Shown here piece by piece: positions 53,951 to 62,940 of a stretch of DNA of 64,000 bases. The stretch covers positions 248,001-312,000 of the forward strand of contig NZ_BOOR01000008.1 of NCBI RefSeq assembly GCF_016863335.1. The letters run 5' to 3'. This stretch comes from Planotetraspora thailandica (GTDB lineage: Bacteria; Actinomycetota; Actinomycetes; Streptosporangiales; Streptosporangiaceae). Under the pieces are notes generated by a model that was not told the origin of the DNA, did not search any database, and saw only the letters and a program-made list of their open reading frames with translations. A program made the position numbers and the translations under genes. Positions within the stretch are counted from its first letter, which is position 1; each line of letters opens with the position of its first letter.

Positions 53951-55176
53951 GAGTCTTGTACCTGCCTTTCAAGGGTGTCGAGGTGCCCGGCCAGGGCGAC
54001 CAGCCCGGCGTCGTCGGCGGGAACGGCGCCGAACAGCACGGAACGCACCTGGTCGAGATCCTGGCCGGTCCGCTCGGACGCGGCCGTGGCGATCTCGTCG
54101 GGGGTCGCGTTGCGAGGAAGCCCCAGGCGTGGGGTGATGCGGTCGAGCGTGGCGGCGCGCAGCGAAAGGGCGGCCCGGTCCCTGGCCCGGCGCGCGCGGT
54201 ACAGCCGCCCCCGGCCCTCCACGGTCTCGGCGGCCCGCACGATCACGGGCAGGCGTTCGGCCACCACGGGGCCGAGCCGTCGCCCGCGCCACAGGGCGAC
54301 CAGGATCACCGCGATGACGAGCTCGATCACCGCAGGCATCAGCCCGGCGGGAATCAGCTGGCCGAGGGGCTTCTCGCCGGAGTCGCCGGCTTGGGGTTCG
54401 GCGGGCGGCACGAGCCAGATCAGCCGCCGCTTGGCGCCGGCCAGGTTGAGCGCGAGGGCGGCGTTGCCGTCGTCGGCGAGTCTGAGGTTCGTCATGAACG
54501 AGCCGTCGCCCACCGCCGTCACGGTGCGACCGCCGGCGGTGGAACGGATCAGCGTCGGCTCTCCGCCGTAGAGGTAGCAGCCGACGGATCCGGAGGGCCC
54601 GGCGAAGACGGAGCCGCCCGTGAACGCGCTGCCGGCCGACAGGGCCTCGCCCAGGGAGCATTCCGGGCTGCGTGACGCCACGGGGGCCTGGCCGGCGCCG
54701 TTGGAGACGACGATGCCGCCTGCCAGCGTGTTGAGGTAGCGGACGTCCCCGACGAGCAGGCGGTCGCCTGGAAGCGCCGCGAGCCTGCTCGCCTCGTCGA
54801 GGCTCAGGAAGGTCGATGAGGTGATCATGAGCAGCGTGTCGCCGCCGCCGGCGGCCGCCGCCTCTTCGACGCTGTCGACGCGCTGCACCGTGACCCCGTG
54901 CCGGCCCAGCACCTGGGCGAGGGCCCTGGCCCCGACGGGGGAGGTGTCCTGAGGGTCGAGCGACCGGCCGAGGTTGTCGTTGGAGGGGGTGAGAAGCACG
55001 GGGACGACCGCCGCCAGCACGATGATCGCCACGACCAGCAGGATCGCGCGCCCGCGCCGCCACAGGGTGCGGGCCGTGGGCGCCGTTGACGACGATGTGG
55101 ACGACGCGGTGGGTGCCGTGGCGGAGGGCTCCGGGGAGGGCGCCGGCGTGTCCGGCGCCGCCGTCTGCGGCATCAT
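53947..55176 (-). CDS. DUF4350 domain-containing membrane protein
   Basis: A 409-residue protein from ATG 55176 (GGAGG site). An N-terminal Ser/Thr/Pro-rich region is followed by one helix (AILLVVAIIVLAAVVPVLL), an extracytoplasmic DUF4350 domain with SPVGARALAQVLGRHGVTVQ and LLMITSSTFLSL, then a second helix (LMPAVIELVIAVILVALWRG) and a basic cytoplasmic tail. It is a standard member of the actinobacterial moxR operon. Role unknown. It overlaps the neighbours on both sides by 4 bp. Confidence 0.85.
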   Translation of the reverse strand: MMPQTAAPDTPAPSPEPSATAPTASSTSSSTAPTARTLWRRGRAILLVVAIIVLAAVVPVLLTPSNDNLGRSLDPQDTSPVGARALAQVLGRHGVTVQRVDSVEEAAAAGGGDTLLMITSSTFLSLDEASRLAALPGDRLLVGDVRYLNTLAGGIVVSNGAGQAPVASRSPECSLGEALSAGSAFTGGSVFAGPSGSVGCYLYGGEPTLIRSTAGGRTVTAVGDGSFMTNLRLADDGNAALALNLAGAKRRLIWLVPPAEPQAGDSGEKPLGQLIPAGLMPAVIELVIAVILVALWRGRRLGPVVAERLPVIVRAAETVEGRGRLYRARRARDRAALSLRAATLDRITPRLGLPRNATPDEIATAASERTGQDLDQVRSVLFGAVPADDAGLVALAGHLDTLERQVQDS

Positions 55177-55850
55177 GCGGAGACCTCCTGCGTGCTCTCC
55201 AGCGCGACGCGGGTGGCCATGATGCGCTCGTCGAGGCCGACGAGGGACGTGTACGCCTCGGATGTGCCCGCGACCTCGCCGTAGGTCACGTCGTCGAACA
55301 CACGTGCCGCCGATCGCAGCTCCTGCGCGTGCGCCGGCAGCGCCTCGCCCGCGGTGTCGGCGAGCTCCATCGCGGTACGGCCGGGCAGGGGGCTGACGAT
55401 GGCGCGCTCCTCCAGTCCGCGCGCGATCGCGCGCAGCCGCTCCTGGATGGCCCCAGTCCAGTCGCCCTCGGCGGCCAGGCGTGCGGCCAGCGCGCGGTGC
55501 TCGGCGGCCGTGCGCTCCTGCACGCCGAAGACGGCGCCTTCGGGGTGGCGGCCGCGCGTGGTCCGGCGCAGCGCCCATGCGAGCAGAGCGGCCAGGAGCA
55601 CCAGGACCACGACGATGGCGATGAGCGACCAGAGGCTGCCGCCTGCGCCGGAGCCGCCGCCGAAGATGCGATCGATGAAGTCCTGGATCGCCCGCAGGAT
55701 GCGCTCCAGGAGCGACTCGTGGGGGTATTCCGACTTGAGCAGCTCGGCCGCCGCCTCACGCTGCGCCTGGTCCCGGCCGATGCCCACGGGCGGCTCGCCC
55801 ACTAGAGGCGGGCTCAGTAGAGGCAGGCTCAGCGTCAGGGGCAGGATCAC
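55173..55850 (-). CDS. DUF4129 domain-containing membrane protein
   Basis: A 225-residue protein from GTG 55850, which overlaps the upstream stop as GTGA. The N-terminal signal-like segment (VILPLTLSLPLLSPPLVG) and one helix (LWSLIAIVVVLVLLAALLAW) leave the C-terminal DUF4129 domain in the cytoplasm (RALAARLAAEGDWTGAIQER, RTAMELADTAGEALPAHA, VFDDVTYGEVAGT). DUF4129 is also found at the C-terminus of transglutaminase-like proteins that accompany MoxR. Here it is a separate protein. Function unknown. Confidence 0.85.
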   Translation of the reverse strand: MILPLTLSLPLLSPPLVGEPPVGIGRDQAQREAAAELLKSEYPHESLLERILRAIQDFIDRIFGGGSGAGGSLWSLIAIVVVLVLLAALLAWALRRTTRGRHPEGAVFGVQERTAAEHRALAARLAAEGDWTGAIQERLRAIARGLEERAIVSPLPGRTAMELADTAGEALPAHAQELRSAARVFDDVTYGEVAGTSEAYTSLVGLDERIMATRVALESTQEVSA

Positions 55851-57235
55851 TGCTGCGGCCCGTACGGATACTGGCCCGTGCCCCCGTAGCCGGGACCGCC
55901 ATAGCCGGGGCCTCCGTAGCCGGGGTTGCCGGGGTTCGTGGGAGGACCGCCGTACGGCGAGGCGCCGGGCGCGCCGGCGGACGCGGCGTAGGCGGGGTGC
56001 CAGAAGTCGTCGATGGTCGCGTGGCCGGGGCCCAGCTCCTGGGTGCGCCCCGCCGCGGTCTGCAGCACCAGGTCGAACGCCTCGGCGCGCATCCGCCGGT
56101 CGGCGTACAGCGCGCCGTGCACCCCGGCGCTGAACGGGGCGGTGACCATCTCGCTCACGATGCCGCCGAGCAGCGACGCGATGGGGATGACGGCCAGGTT
56201 GCCCAGACCCCCGATGGCCGAGCCGAAGAACGCGAACAATGCCTGGAGGACGAAGCCGAAGATCAGGGTCATGATGGTCGTGAGGGCCAGGATGCCGAAC
56301 ACGCGCCAGGAGCCGCCTCGCACCAGTTGCCACGACCGGCGCATAGAGTCGGTGGCTCCCCGGCGCTCGAGCACGACGGCCGAGGTGGCCAGCCCCAGCT
56401 TTGTGCTGATGAAGGCGTAGTAGGCGAACCAGGCGAGGATGAAGGGGACGGTCAGCACGGCCAGCGCCCCCCTGGCGGGGGTGCTGTCGAAGCCGCCGGT
56501 CTCGCCGACGATGACGACCAGCGAGACCACGATCACCAAGGGCACGACGATGATCAGCCCCTTGAGCAGGGACAGCCCGAGCAACGCCCAGATGCGCGGT
56601 CGCGCCACGCGCCATGCCTCCGCGGTTGTGGTGCGCCCGCCGAACACGGCGCGGCCCAGCACCACCATCAGGATGCCGGTGAGAATGTTGCCGGCCACGA
56701 AGCTCAAGACGGTCGCGAAGAGAGAGACGGCCAGCCCCCCGCCGATGACCAGCGCGAGGTTGCCCGAGGACAGGGCGTGCTCGTAGTCGTCGAGGACGCT
56801 CGTCGACTGCAGGGAGAGTAGTTGCGCGATCAGGCTCGGGAGCACGGCGATCGCGGCTACGATCGCCGACAGGCCGAGCGTGACCCTCGGATTGGAACGG
56901 ATCAGCCTGATCGCGCCGTCCAGGATCTCCCCGAGGTTGAGCGGACGCAGCGGGATGATGCCGGGCCGCGGCGCCTGCGGATAGTAGCCGTAGGGGGACG
57001 GCGGCCCACCGTACGGCGAACCGTAAGGCTGACCGTAACCCGGCTGACCACCGTATTGCCCGCCGGGAGGCGGGCCGTACGAGCCCGGACCGGGTTGCCC
57101 CGCAGGGCCACCGGGCTGGCCGGGAGCCGACCCGGGGGCGGCCCAGGGTCCCTGCTGGGGTTGACCGTAGGGAGGGGGCTGCTCGGAGGCCCAGCCGGGC
57201 GGGACATCGGGGGTGGGGCCAGGACCGTCTGTCAT
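55847..57235 (-). CDS. Polytopic membrane protein, glycerophosphodiester phosphodiesterase membrane-domain-like
   Basis: A 462-residue protein. Residues 1 to ~100 are Pro/Gly/Tyr/Gln-rich (YGQPYGSPYGGPPSPYGYYP). The central ~290 residues are six to seven helices, including LNLGEILDGAIRLIRSNPRV and ATSAVVLERRGATDSMRRSWQLVRGG, features of the membrane domain found in GlpQ-like and DUF7544 proteins. The last ~45 residues are again Gly/Tyr/Pro-rich. It is the first gene of the coupled moxR operon. ATG 57235 is used; longer frames run into the mtrA promoter region. Function unknown. Confidence 0.78.
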   Translation of the reverse strand: MTDGPGPTPDVPPGWASEQPPPYGQPQQGPWAAPGSAPGQPGGPAGQPGPGSYGPPPGGQYGGQPGYGQPYGSPYGGPPSPYGYYPQAPRPGIIPLRPLNLGEILDGAIRLIRSNPRVTLGLSAIVAAIAVLPSLIAQLLSLQSTSVLDDYEHALSSGNLALVIGGGLAVSLFATVLSFVAGNILTGILMVVLGRAVFGGRTTTAEAWRVARPRIWALLGLSLLKGLIIVVPLVIVVSLVVIVGETGGFDSTPARGALAVLTVPFILAWFAYYAFISTKLGLATSAVVLERRGATDSMRRSWQLVRGGSWRVFGILALTTIMTLIFGFVLQALFAFFGSAIGGLGNLAVIPIASLLGGIVSEMVTAPFSAGVHGALYADRRMRAEAFDLVLQTAAGRTQELGPGHATIDDFWHPAYAASAGAPGASPYGGPPTNPGNPGYGGPGYGGPGYGGTGQYPYGPQQ

Positions 57236-57414
57236 GTCCCAATCCTGGCACGATGTACCGACAGATAGTGCGACGATCCCGTGAGCGCGCACACGCGAGG
57301 GCGGCGACGGGCGTCCAGCGTTGTCACAGGGGCGATCACACCGTCCGAGGGATGGCAGAAATGGCCCGGTTATGCGCAGACTTGGAACGTGTCGTCTGTG
57401 AAGCATTCCCCACC

Positions 57415-57518
57415 GTTGTGGCCGCATCTGGTCACAACATCGCGTGTTCTTCTCCAGGCCCCGTAAACTCCATCCTTTGTCATGGTCGTGTAACACAAAC
57501 GTCTCGGTCACCGGTAAC
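57415..57518. promoter_or_regulatory. Inverted repeats in the divergent mtrA / moxR-operon intergenic region
   Basis: The 344-bp gap between the divergent operons contains GTTGTGGCC (57415-57423) and GGTCACAAC (57430-57438), an 8/9 inverted repeat with 6-bp centre. It also has two GTAAC elements (57490-57494 and 57514-57518), the second inside the near-palindrome GGTCACCGGTAACC. Repeated GTAAC is the type of site reported for MtrA, so autoregulation is plausible. No other feature is seen in this stretch. Confidence 0.4.
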
Positions 57519-57579
57519 CTTCGGATGAACCCGTGCCAAACGCCCAAACCTCCCACCTGTGGCAAACGAATGAGGGGCC

Positions 57580-58257
57580 ATGAAAGGTCGTGTGCTGGTC
57601 GTCGACGACGACGCCGCTCTCGCCGAGATGCTCGGCATCGTCTTGCGCGGGGAGGGGTTCGAGCCCTCGTTCGTCTCCGACGGGGACAAGGCACTGGACG
57701 CGTTCCGCGACAGCCGGCCTGACCTGGTGCTTCTCGACCTCATGCTGCCCGGTGCCGACGGCATCGACGTCTGCCGCCGCATTCGCGCGGAGTCCGGCGT
57801 CCCCATCGTGATGCTGACCGCCAAGAGCGACACCATCGACGTGGTGCTCGGCCTGGAGTCCGGCGCCGACGACTACATCGTCAAGCCGTTCAAGCCGAAG
57901 GAACTCGTCGCCCGCGTGCGCGCGCGGCTTCGCCGTACGGACGAGCCGACCCCCGAGATCCTCCAGATCGGCGACATCACCATCGACGTGGCCGGCCACT
58001 CGGTGAAGCGCAGCGACGAGACGATCAACCTCACGCCGCTGGAGTTCGACCTGCTGGTCGCCCTCGCCCGCAAGCCCCGCCAGGTGTTCACCCGCGAGGT
58101 GCTCCTCGAGCAGGTGTGGGGCTACCGGCACGCGGCCGACACCCGCCTGGTCAACGTGCACGTCCAGCGTCTCCGCGCCAAGATCGAGAAGGACCCGGAG
58201 CACCCGGAGATCGTGGTGACCGTTCGCGGCGTCGGCTACAAGGCCGGGCCCGCCTGA
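57580..58257 (+). CDS. mtrA: Two-component response regulator MtrA
   Basis: A 225-residue OmpR-family regulator. The receiver has VLVVDDDAALAEML (acidic pocket), phosphoacceptor Asp53 in LVLLDLMLPG and IVKPFKPKELVAR (Lys). The winged-helix output is LTPLEFDLLVALARKP, VFTREVLLEQVWGYRHAADTRLVNVHV and VRGVGYKAG. The sequence is typical MtrA, which controls cell division, osmotic response and antibiotic and developmental genes in actinobacteria. ATG 57580 follows GAGGGGCC. mtrB starts 16 bp after it. Confidence 0.97.
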   Translation: MKGRVLVVDDDAALAEMLGIVLRGEGFEPSFVSDGDKALDAFRDSRPDLVLLDLMLPGADGIDVCRRIRAESGVPIVMLTAKSDTIDVVLGLESGADDYIVKPFKPKELVARVRARLRRTDEPTPEILQIGDITIDVAGHSVKRSDETINLTPLEFDLLVALARKPRQVFTREVLLEQVWGYRHAADTRLVNVHVQRLRAKIEKDPEHPEIVVTVRGVGYKAGPA

Positions 58258-58273
58258 GGTCGCGGCAGCGACG

Positions 58274-60034
58274 ATGCCCGCCCCCGCCCCGGCGAAGAAG
58301 AAGCCCCGCCGCAGGACACCGCGCCAGATCGCGCGCGGCGTCCGCAGGCGGGCGAGGCGTGCCGCCGGACGGCTGCGGCGGGTCTGGCGGCGTTCGCTCC
58401 AGCTGAGGGTGGTCACGAGCACGCTGGTCATCTCGATGGCCGTCGTGATCGTGCTGGGCGTCTTCCTGATGCAGTCGATCGCGACGTCCGTACTCAAGAG
58501 CCGTGAGCTGGCCGCCGTCGAGGAGTCGCGGGCCAACATCGCCACCGCGAGCGGATATCTGACGCCCCAGTCGTCCGAGGTGACCGACGTGTCGCAGGAG
58601 GGCACCACCGGCGGGCAGGAGGGCAACCCGGTCGATGCGGCCGTCTCCGCCCTGGTCGAGCGCTCGGGCGGGCGCTACGAGGTGGTCGTCTTCAACGACG
58701 ACGGCATCGGCGACGGCCGCGCCTCCGGCAGGATCGACTACAACAGCGTGCCCGAGAACCTCCGGATCAAGGTGCAGGCCACCCAGAAGGAAGGCACCCT
58801 CATCAGGCAACCGGTGACGTTGCGCTACCTGGGCTCGAAGAAGCCGGAAAGCGGCATCGCCATCGGCGCGCGGATCAACGGCACCTACGAGATCTACCAC
58901 CTGTTCCCCCTCGGGGCCGAGGAGACGACCCTGCTGGCCGTCCAGCGGGTGCTGATCGGCGTGGGCGCCGCGCTGGTGCTGCTCCTGGCCGCCATCGCCT
59001 ACCTGGTCACCCGCCAGGTGGTCACGCCCGTACGGCTGGCCCGCCAGGCCGCGGAGCGGCTCGCGGCGGGGCGCCTGGAGGAGCGGCTCAAGGTGCGCGG
59101 CGAGGACGACCTCGCCCGCCTCGCCACCTCCTTCAACGAGATGGCGTCCAACCTGGCTCTGAAGATCCACCAGTTGGAAGAGCTCTCGCAGGTGCAGCGG
59201 CAGTTCGTCTCCGACGTCTCCCACGAGCTGCGCACCCCGCTCACCACCGTGCGGATGGCCGCCGACCTGCTGTACGAGGGCCGTGAGGAGTTCGAGCCCG
59301 CCGCCGCGCGCTCGGCCGAGCTGATGCAGGCCCAGCTCGAGCGCTTCGAGTCGATGCTCGCCGACCTGCTGGAGATCAGCCGGTACGACGCGGGCGCGGC
59401 GACCCTCGACGTCGAGTCCGTCGACATGCGCGACGTCGTGCTGCGCGCGGTCGGCGACTCCGAGGCGCTCGCCGAGCGCCAATCCACCCGCTTCGAGCTG
59501 CGCCTGCCGAGCGAGCACTGCATGGCCGAGGTGGACAGCCGCAGAGTCGAGCGCATCCTGCGCAACCTGCTGTTCAACGCCATCGAGCACGGCGAGGGCA
59601 AGGAAATCGTGGTCACCCTGGGGGCCGACAGGGACGCGGTCGCCGTCGCCGTACGCGACCACGGAGTGGGCCTCAAGCCCGGCGAGGAGAACCTGGTCTT
59701 CGACCGCTTCTGGCGGGCCGACCCGTCGCGGGCGCGCACGATCGGCGGCACCGGCCTCGGCCTGGCGATCTCACGGGAGGACGCCATGCTCCACGGCGGG
59801 TGGCTCCAGGCGTGGGGGTCGCCGGGGGAGGGCACGCAGTTCCGGCTGTCCCTGCCCCGAACCGCGGGCGCCCCTCTGCGCGGATCGCCGCTCCCGCTGG
59901 TGCCGCCCGAGGTCGAGATGCGACGTGCGTGGCGCGGCCACGTGCCGCCCCTGCCCACGGCCATCGGCGCGATCACGGAGGTCGGCATGAGATCGCTGGA
60001 GAGCGCGGACTCGGGCGGCTTCGATGCCGACTGA
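58274..60034 (+). CDS. mtrB: Sensor histidine kinase MtrB
   Basis: A 586-residue kinase. A basic N-terminus precedes helix 1 (VVTSTLVISMAVVIVLGVFLM). An extracytoplasmic domain of ~165 residues follows, then helix 2 (LIGVGAALVLLLAAIAYLVT), a HAMP domain (RLAAGRLEERLKVRGEDDLARLATSFNEM split by loops), HisKA with FVSDVSHELRTPLTTVRM (His317) and HATPase (LFNAIEHGEGKEIVVTLGAD; GGTGLGLAISREDAMLHGG). A Pro-rich tail of ~50 residues ends the protein. It phosphorylates MtrA, with lpqB overlapping its end by 11 bp. Confidence 0.97.
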   Translation: MPAPAPAKKKPRRRTPRQIARGVRRRARRAAGRLRRVWRRSLQLRVVTSTLVISMAVVIVLGVFLMQSIATSVLKSRELAAVEESRANIATASGYLTPQSSEVTDVSQEGTTGGQEGNPVDAAVSALVERSGGRYEVVVFNDDGIGDGRASGRIDYNSVPENLRIKVQATQKEGTLIRQPVTLRYLGSKKPESGIAIGARINGTYEIYHLFPLGAEETTLLAVQRVLIGVGAALVLLLAAIAYLVTRQVVTPVRLARQAAERLAAGRLEERLKVRGEDDLARLATSFNEMASNLALKIHQLEELSQVQRQFVSDVSHELRTPLTTVRMAADLLYEGREEFEPAAARSAELMQAQLERFESMLADLLEISRYDAGAATLDVESVDMRDVVLRAVGDSEALAERQSTRFELRLPSEHCMAEVDSRRVERILRNLLFNAIEHGEGKEIVVTLGADRDAVAVAVRDHGVGLKPGEENLVFDRFWRADPSRARTIGGTGLGLAISREDAMLHGGWLQAWGSPGEGTQFRLSLPRTAGAPLRGSPLPLVPPEVEMRRAWRGHVPPLPTAIGAITEVGMRSLESADSGGFDAD

Positions 60035-61838
60035 CCACCCGCCTGCCGTACGGCCAGGCCTGCGGCGGGCCTCCCGCCGGGGCACGGTGATGGCCGCCCT
60101 CGGCGTCGTGCTGGCGGCCGCGGGAGCGTGCGCGGTCGTGCCCACGAGCGGCAGCCCGCGTGTGGCCGAGGAGGACAACAGCAGGGACACCCTCAGCCAG
60201 CCGTACGTCCGCATGATCGCGACCAAGCCGCGCCCGGACGCCACGCCCGTGGACATCGTCAAGGGCTTCCAGGCCGCGATGGCGAGCTTCGACGACCCTT
60301 CCCTGGCCGTCGCCCGGCAGTACCTCGACCCCAGCGTGGAGGACAAGTGGGATCCGTGGCGGCAGACGACCGTCTACGAGTCCAAGCTGCCACCCGAGGG
60401 CGTTCCGGTGGACGAACTCAAGGACGCCAAGGAGACGACGGTCACTCTGCGGGGGACGGCGGTCGCCACCATCGACGCCGAAGGGCGGTACACGCCGGCC
60501 TCCGGCCCCGTCGTCCAGTCGTTCGCTCTCGCCAGGGTCGGGAACCAGTGGCGCATCGATGCGCCGCCCGACGCGCGGCTGCTCTCCGCCGACGACCTCA
60601 AACGCGACTACCGCCAGGTCGACCTGTACTACCCGCCGGCCACGTCGGCGACCGGGTTGGTCGTGGACCGCGTGTGGGTGCCGATCAACCCCAGCACGGG
60701 CATCCCGGAGACCCTCGTCCGCAGGCTGCTGGCGGGCCCGACCAAGTCGATCAGGGACTCCGTCAGGAGCGCCTTCCCCAGCGGCACCGGCCTGAACCAG
60801 ATCACCGTCGAGGGCGACACGGTCGTGGTCGACTTCACCTCCGAGGTGGAGTCGGTCGCCGACGACCGCATCGACGCGATGAAGGCGCAGCTGGCCTGGA
60901 CGCTGGGCGACCTGGTGACCGGCAGGACCATCGAGATCAGGGTCGACGGGGAGCCGTTCCGCGGCACCGGGCTGCGATTCAGCCCGCGCGACACCTCTCA
61001 GTTCGATCCCAATGTGCTGCCGGCCCAGCCGCAGGCGTACTACATGCAGGACGGCAAGCTGCAGCGGGTCAAGGAGAAGGGCGGAGAGGCGGTCGGCGGA
61101 GCCGCCGGTGAGCAGGGCACGAAGTTCACCAGCCCCGCCGTGTCCGCGGAGTCGCCCCCCAGGGTGGCCGCGCTCGTCGGCGGTGAGGGCGTCTGGGTGG
61201 CGACCACGGTCGTCGGCAGCCAGTGGCAGCGGTGGATCCCGGGCAGGAAGGACACGTTGACGCCGCCCTCATGGGATCGCTACGGCGCTGTCTGGAGCGC
61301 CGAATGGTACGGCGGCAAGCAGACCCGGGTGTGGCAGGCACAGGAGGGGCAGCCCCATCGGGTCGGCCTTCCCGCCGACCTGGAGACCAGGCGAATCCTC
61401 GCGTTGCGGGTCTCCCGCGACGGCGCGCGCGTCGCGATGATCGTCCAGGAGGGCCGGGGCGAGTCTCTCGAGATCGGGACGATCGCCAGGATCGGCCAGG
61501 AAGCCCAGATCGAGAACGTCCAGAAGCTCGACTCGCGCAGCAACCAGGACATCGTCGACATCGCGTGGCAGGACGCGGCCAGCCTGCTCGTGCTGTCCCA
61601 GGGCAAGGGCGGCCAGGAGCTGTCCACCTGGTCGGTCATGGAGGGCATGGAGGTCCCCGACGCGGCGATCAAGCTGGACGCACAAGCGGAGATCGGCTCC
61701 ATCGTGGGCGCTCCTCCGGACTACGTGCTGGCCAGCGCCGACTACGACGGCGAGATCCGCACCTACAACGTCGACAAGAAGGCCTGGGTCGCGCTCGCCA
61801 AGGACGGCGCGACCGACCCCGTCTACCCCCTCGGCTGA
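60024..61838 (+). CDS. lpqB: Lipoprotein LpqB, MtrAB accessory
   Basis: A 604-residue lipoprotein. A signal peptide ends in the lipobox LAAAGAC with Cys36, followed by VVPTSGSPRV. A GerMN-like domain (residues ~190-320: VWVPINPSTGIPETLVRRLL, VVVDFTSEV) precedes a C-terminal beta-propeller-like domain (LALRVSRDGARVAMIVQ). In mycobacteria LpqB binds the extracytoplasmic part of MtrB and tunes its activity. It starts within the mtrB 3' end (11-bp overlap), so the three genes are one operon. Confidence 0.95.
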   Translation: MPTDHPPAVRPGLRRASRRGTVMAALGVVLAAAGACAVVPTSGSPRVAEEDNSRDTLSQPYVRMIATKPRPDATPVDIVKGFQAAMASFDDPSLAVARQYLDPSVEDKWDPWRQTTVYESKLPPEGVPVDELKDAKETTVTLRGTAVATIDAEGRYTPASGPVVQSFALARVGNQWRIDAPPDARLLSADDLKRDYRQVDLYYPPATSATGLVVDRVWVPINPSTGIPETLVRRLLAGPTKSIRDSVRSAFPSGTGLNQITVEGDTVVVDFTSEVESVADDRIDAMKAQLAWTLGDLVTGRTIEIRVDGEPFRGTGLRFSPRDTSQFDPNVLPAQPQAYYMQDGKLQRVKEKGGEAVGGAAGEQGTKFTSPAVSAESPPRVAALVGGEGVWVATTVVGSQWQRWIPGRKDTLTPPSWDRYGAVWSAEWYGGKQTRVWQAQEGQPHRVGLPADLETRRILALRVSRDGARVAMIVQEGRGESLEIGTIARIGQEAQIENVQKLDSRSNQDIVDIAWQDAASLLVLSQGKGGQELSTWSVMEGMEVPDAAIKLDAQAEIGSIVGAPPDYVLASADYDGEIRTYNVDKKAWVALAKDGATDPVYPLG

Positions 61839-61878
61839 CCACCCCGAATCTGTCGGTGGCCGCCGGCAGGCTGGGCCT

Positions 61879-62715
61879 GTGCCGAGCGCGCTCATCGACC
61901 TGATCCTCCCCGCCCGTTGCGCCGGATGCGGCGCTCCGGGGTCCATCGCGTGCGCCGCCTGCACCGCCGAGCTGGTGCGGGCGCCGGCTTCGCGCCCGCC
62001 TGACCCGGCGCCGCCCGGACTGCCCCCGTGCTGGTCGGCGACCGTCTACGACGGCGCGGCCCGGCGCATGCTCCTGGCCTACAAGGAGCGCGGCCGTACG
62101 GCTCTCGCCCCGGTCCTCGGGCAGAGCCTCGCCGCCGTGGCAGCCAAGGCGTTGTACGGCAGGCCGTCCCGGGTCATTCTGGTTCCCGTGCCCAGCGCAA
62201 GGGCCGCCTCGCGCGCGAGAGGGCACGATCCCGTCCGCGCGATCGCCACGGCGGCGGCGGCCGTCTTGCGGAGGCGCGGCATGGTGGTCTCCGTCGCCCC
62301 GGTGCTCGGCCTGGCGCGGCGGGTGGCCGACCAGTCGGGGCTCGGCTCGGCCGAAAGGGCCGCGAACCTGTCCGGGGCTTTCACGGTGGCGGGGGATCGG
62401 CTTGCAGGCGTCCTGGAGGCTCAGGGCCGTTCCCGCGACCGATCCGGCGGCGGGCCACACGGCAGGCTCCGGGGCGGGTCTTCCGGCGGGTTCGGGGGCG
62501 GTTCTCATGGCGGGTCGCCCGGTGGGTTTTATGGCGGGTTTCGTGGCGCGGGAACGGCGGTCGCTTTGGTCGACGACATCGTCACGACGGGAGCCACGCT
62601 GGCGGAGGCGGCGCGGGCCTTCGCCGCCATGGGCCTGCCGCCGCGGTCGGCGATCACGATCGCCGCGACCCGCAGGAAGCGCGACACGCCGGGGTCGTCA
62701 ACTCTCTCCTCATAA
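61879..62715 (+). CDS. ComF family phosphoribosyltransferase-like protein with Gly-rich insertion
   Basis: A 278-residue ComF-like protein. The N-terminal zinc finger is CAGCGAPGSIACAAC. The middle has YDGAARRMLLAYKERGRTAL and ILVPVPSARAASRARGHDPV. The C-terminal PRPP loop is ALVDDIVTTGATLAEAAR. Between the LGLARRVADQSGLGSAER block and the PRPP loop there is an insertion of ~40 residues, half of them Gly (for example GGFGGGSHGGSPGGFYGG), which is unusual for the family. ComF is needed for DNA uptake in Bacillus and Haemophilus; in actinomycetes the role is unclear. GTG 61879 is the start. Confidence 0.85.
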   Translation: MPSALIDLILPARCAGCGAPGSIACAACTAELVRAPASRPPDPAPPGLPPCWSATVYDGAARRMLLAYKERGRTALAPVLGQSLAAVAAKALYGRPSRVILVPVPSARAASRARGHDPVRAIATAAAAVLRRRGMVVSVAPVLGLARRVADQSGLGSAERAANLSGAFTVAGDRLAGVLEAQGRSRDRSGGGPHGRLRGGSSGGFGGGSHGGSPGGFYGGFRGAGTAVALVDDIVTTGATLAEAARAFAAMGLPPRSAITIAATRRKRDTPGSSTLSS

Positions 62716-62875
62716 CGGTGAGTAAAGGTCGGGCAATTCTCGTTCTGACTGCTTGGACACACCTGTGTGACCCGTTCGGAACGTCTCTCCTGCTCATCCC
62801 AATCGGCGAGTCCGGTGCGCGTGGGGATTCCATCATGGGGTGATCGATTTCCATGATCCGATGACGCGTTACAAC

Positions 62876-62890
62876 ATCACTCCGAGTGAT
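62876..62890. promoter_or_regulatory. Perfect 15-nt palindrome upstream of the ncRNA promoter
   Basis: ATCACTCCGAGTGAT, a 7-bp inverted repeat around a central C, ends 19 bp before the -35 box of the candidate promoter at 62910. It could be an operator for hpf leader transcription. The rest of 62716-62875 shows no feature I can support. Confidence 0.4.
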
Positions 62891-62909
62891 CGTTTCCGGG
62901 ATCTCGTGG

Positions 62910-62938
62910 CTGACATTCGGCGCGGCAAGGACTAGCGT
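62910..62938 (+). promoter_or_regulatory. Candidate promoter for the hpf leader RNA
   Basis: CTGACA (62910-62915) and TAGCGT (62933-62938) separated by 17 bp, one of the best sigma-70-type promoter matches noticed here. Transcription would start near 62945, directly before the structured region. Confidence 0.55.
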
Positions 62939-62940
62939 TC

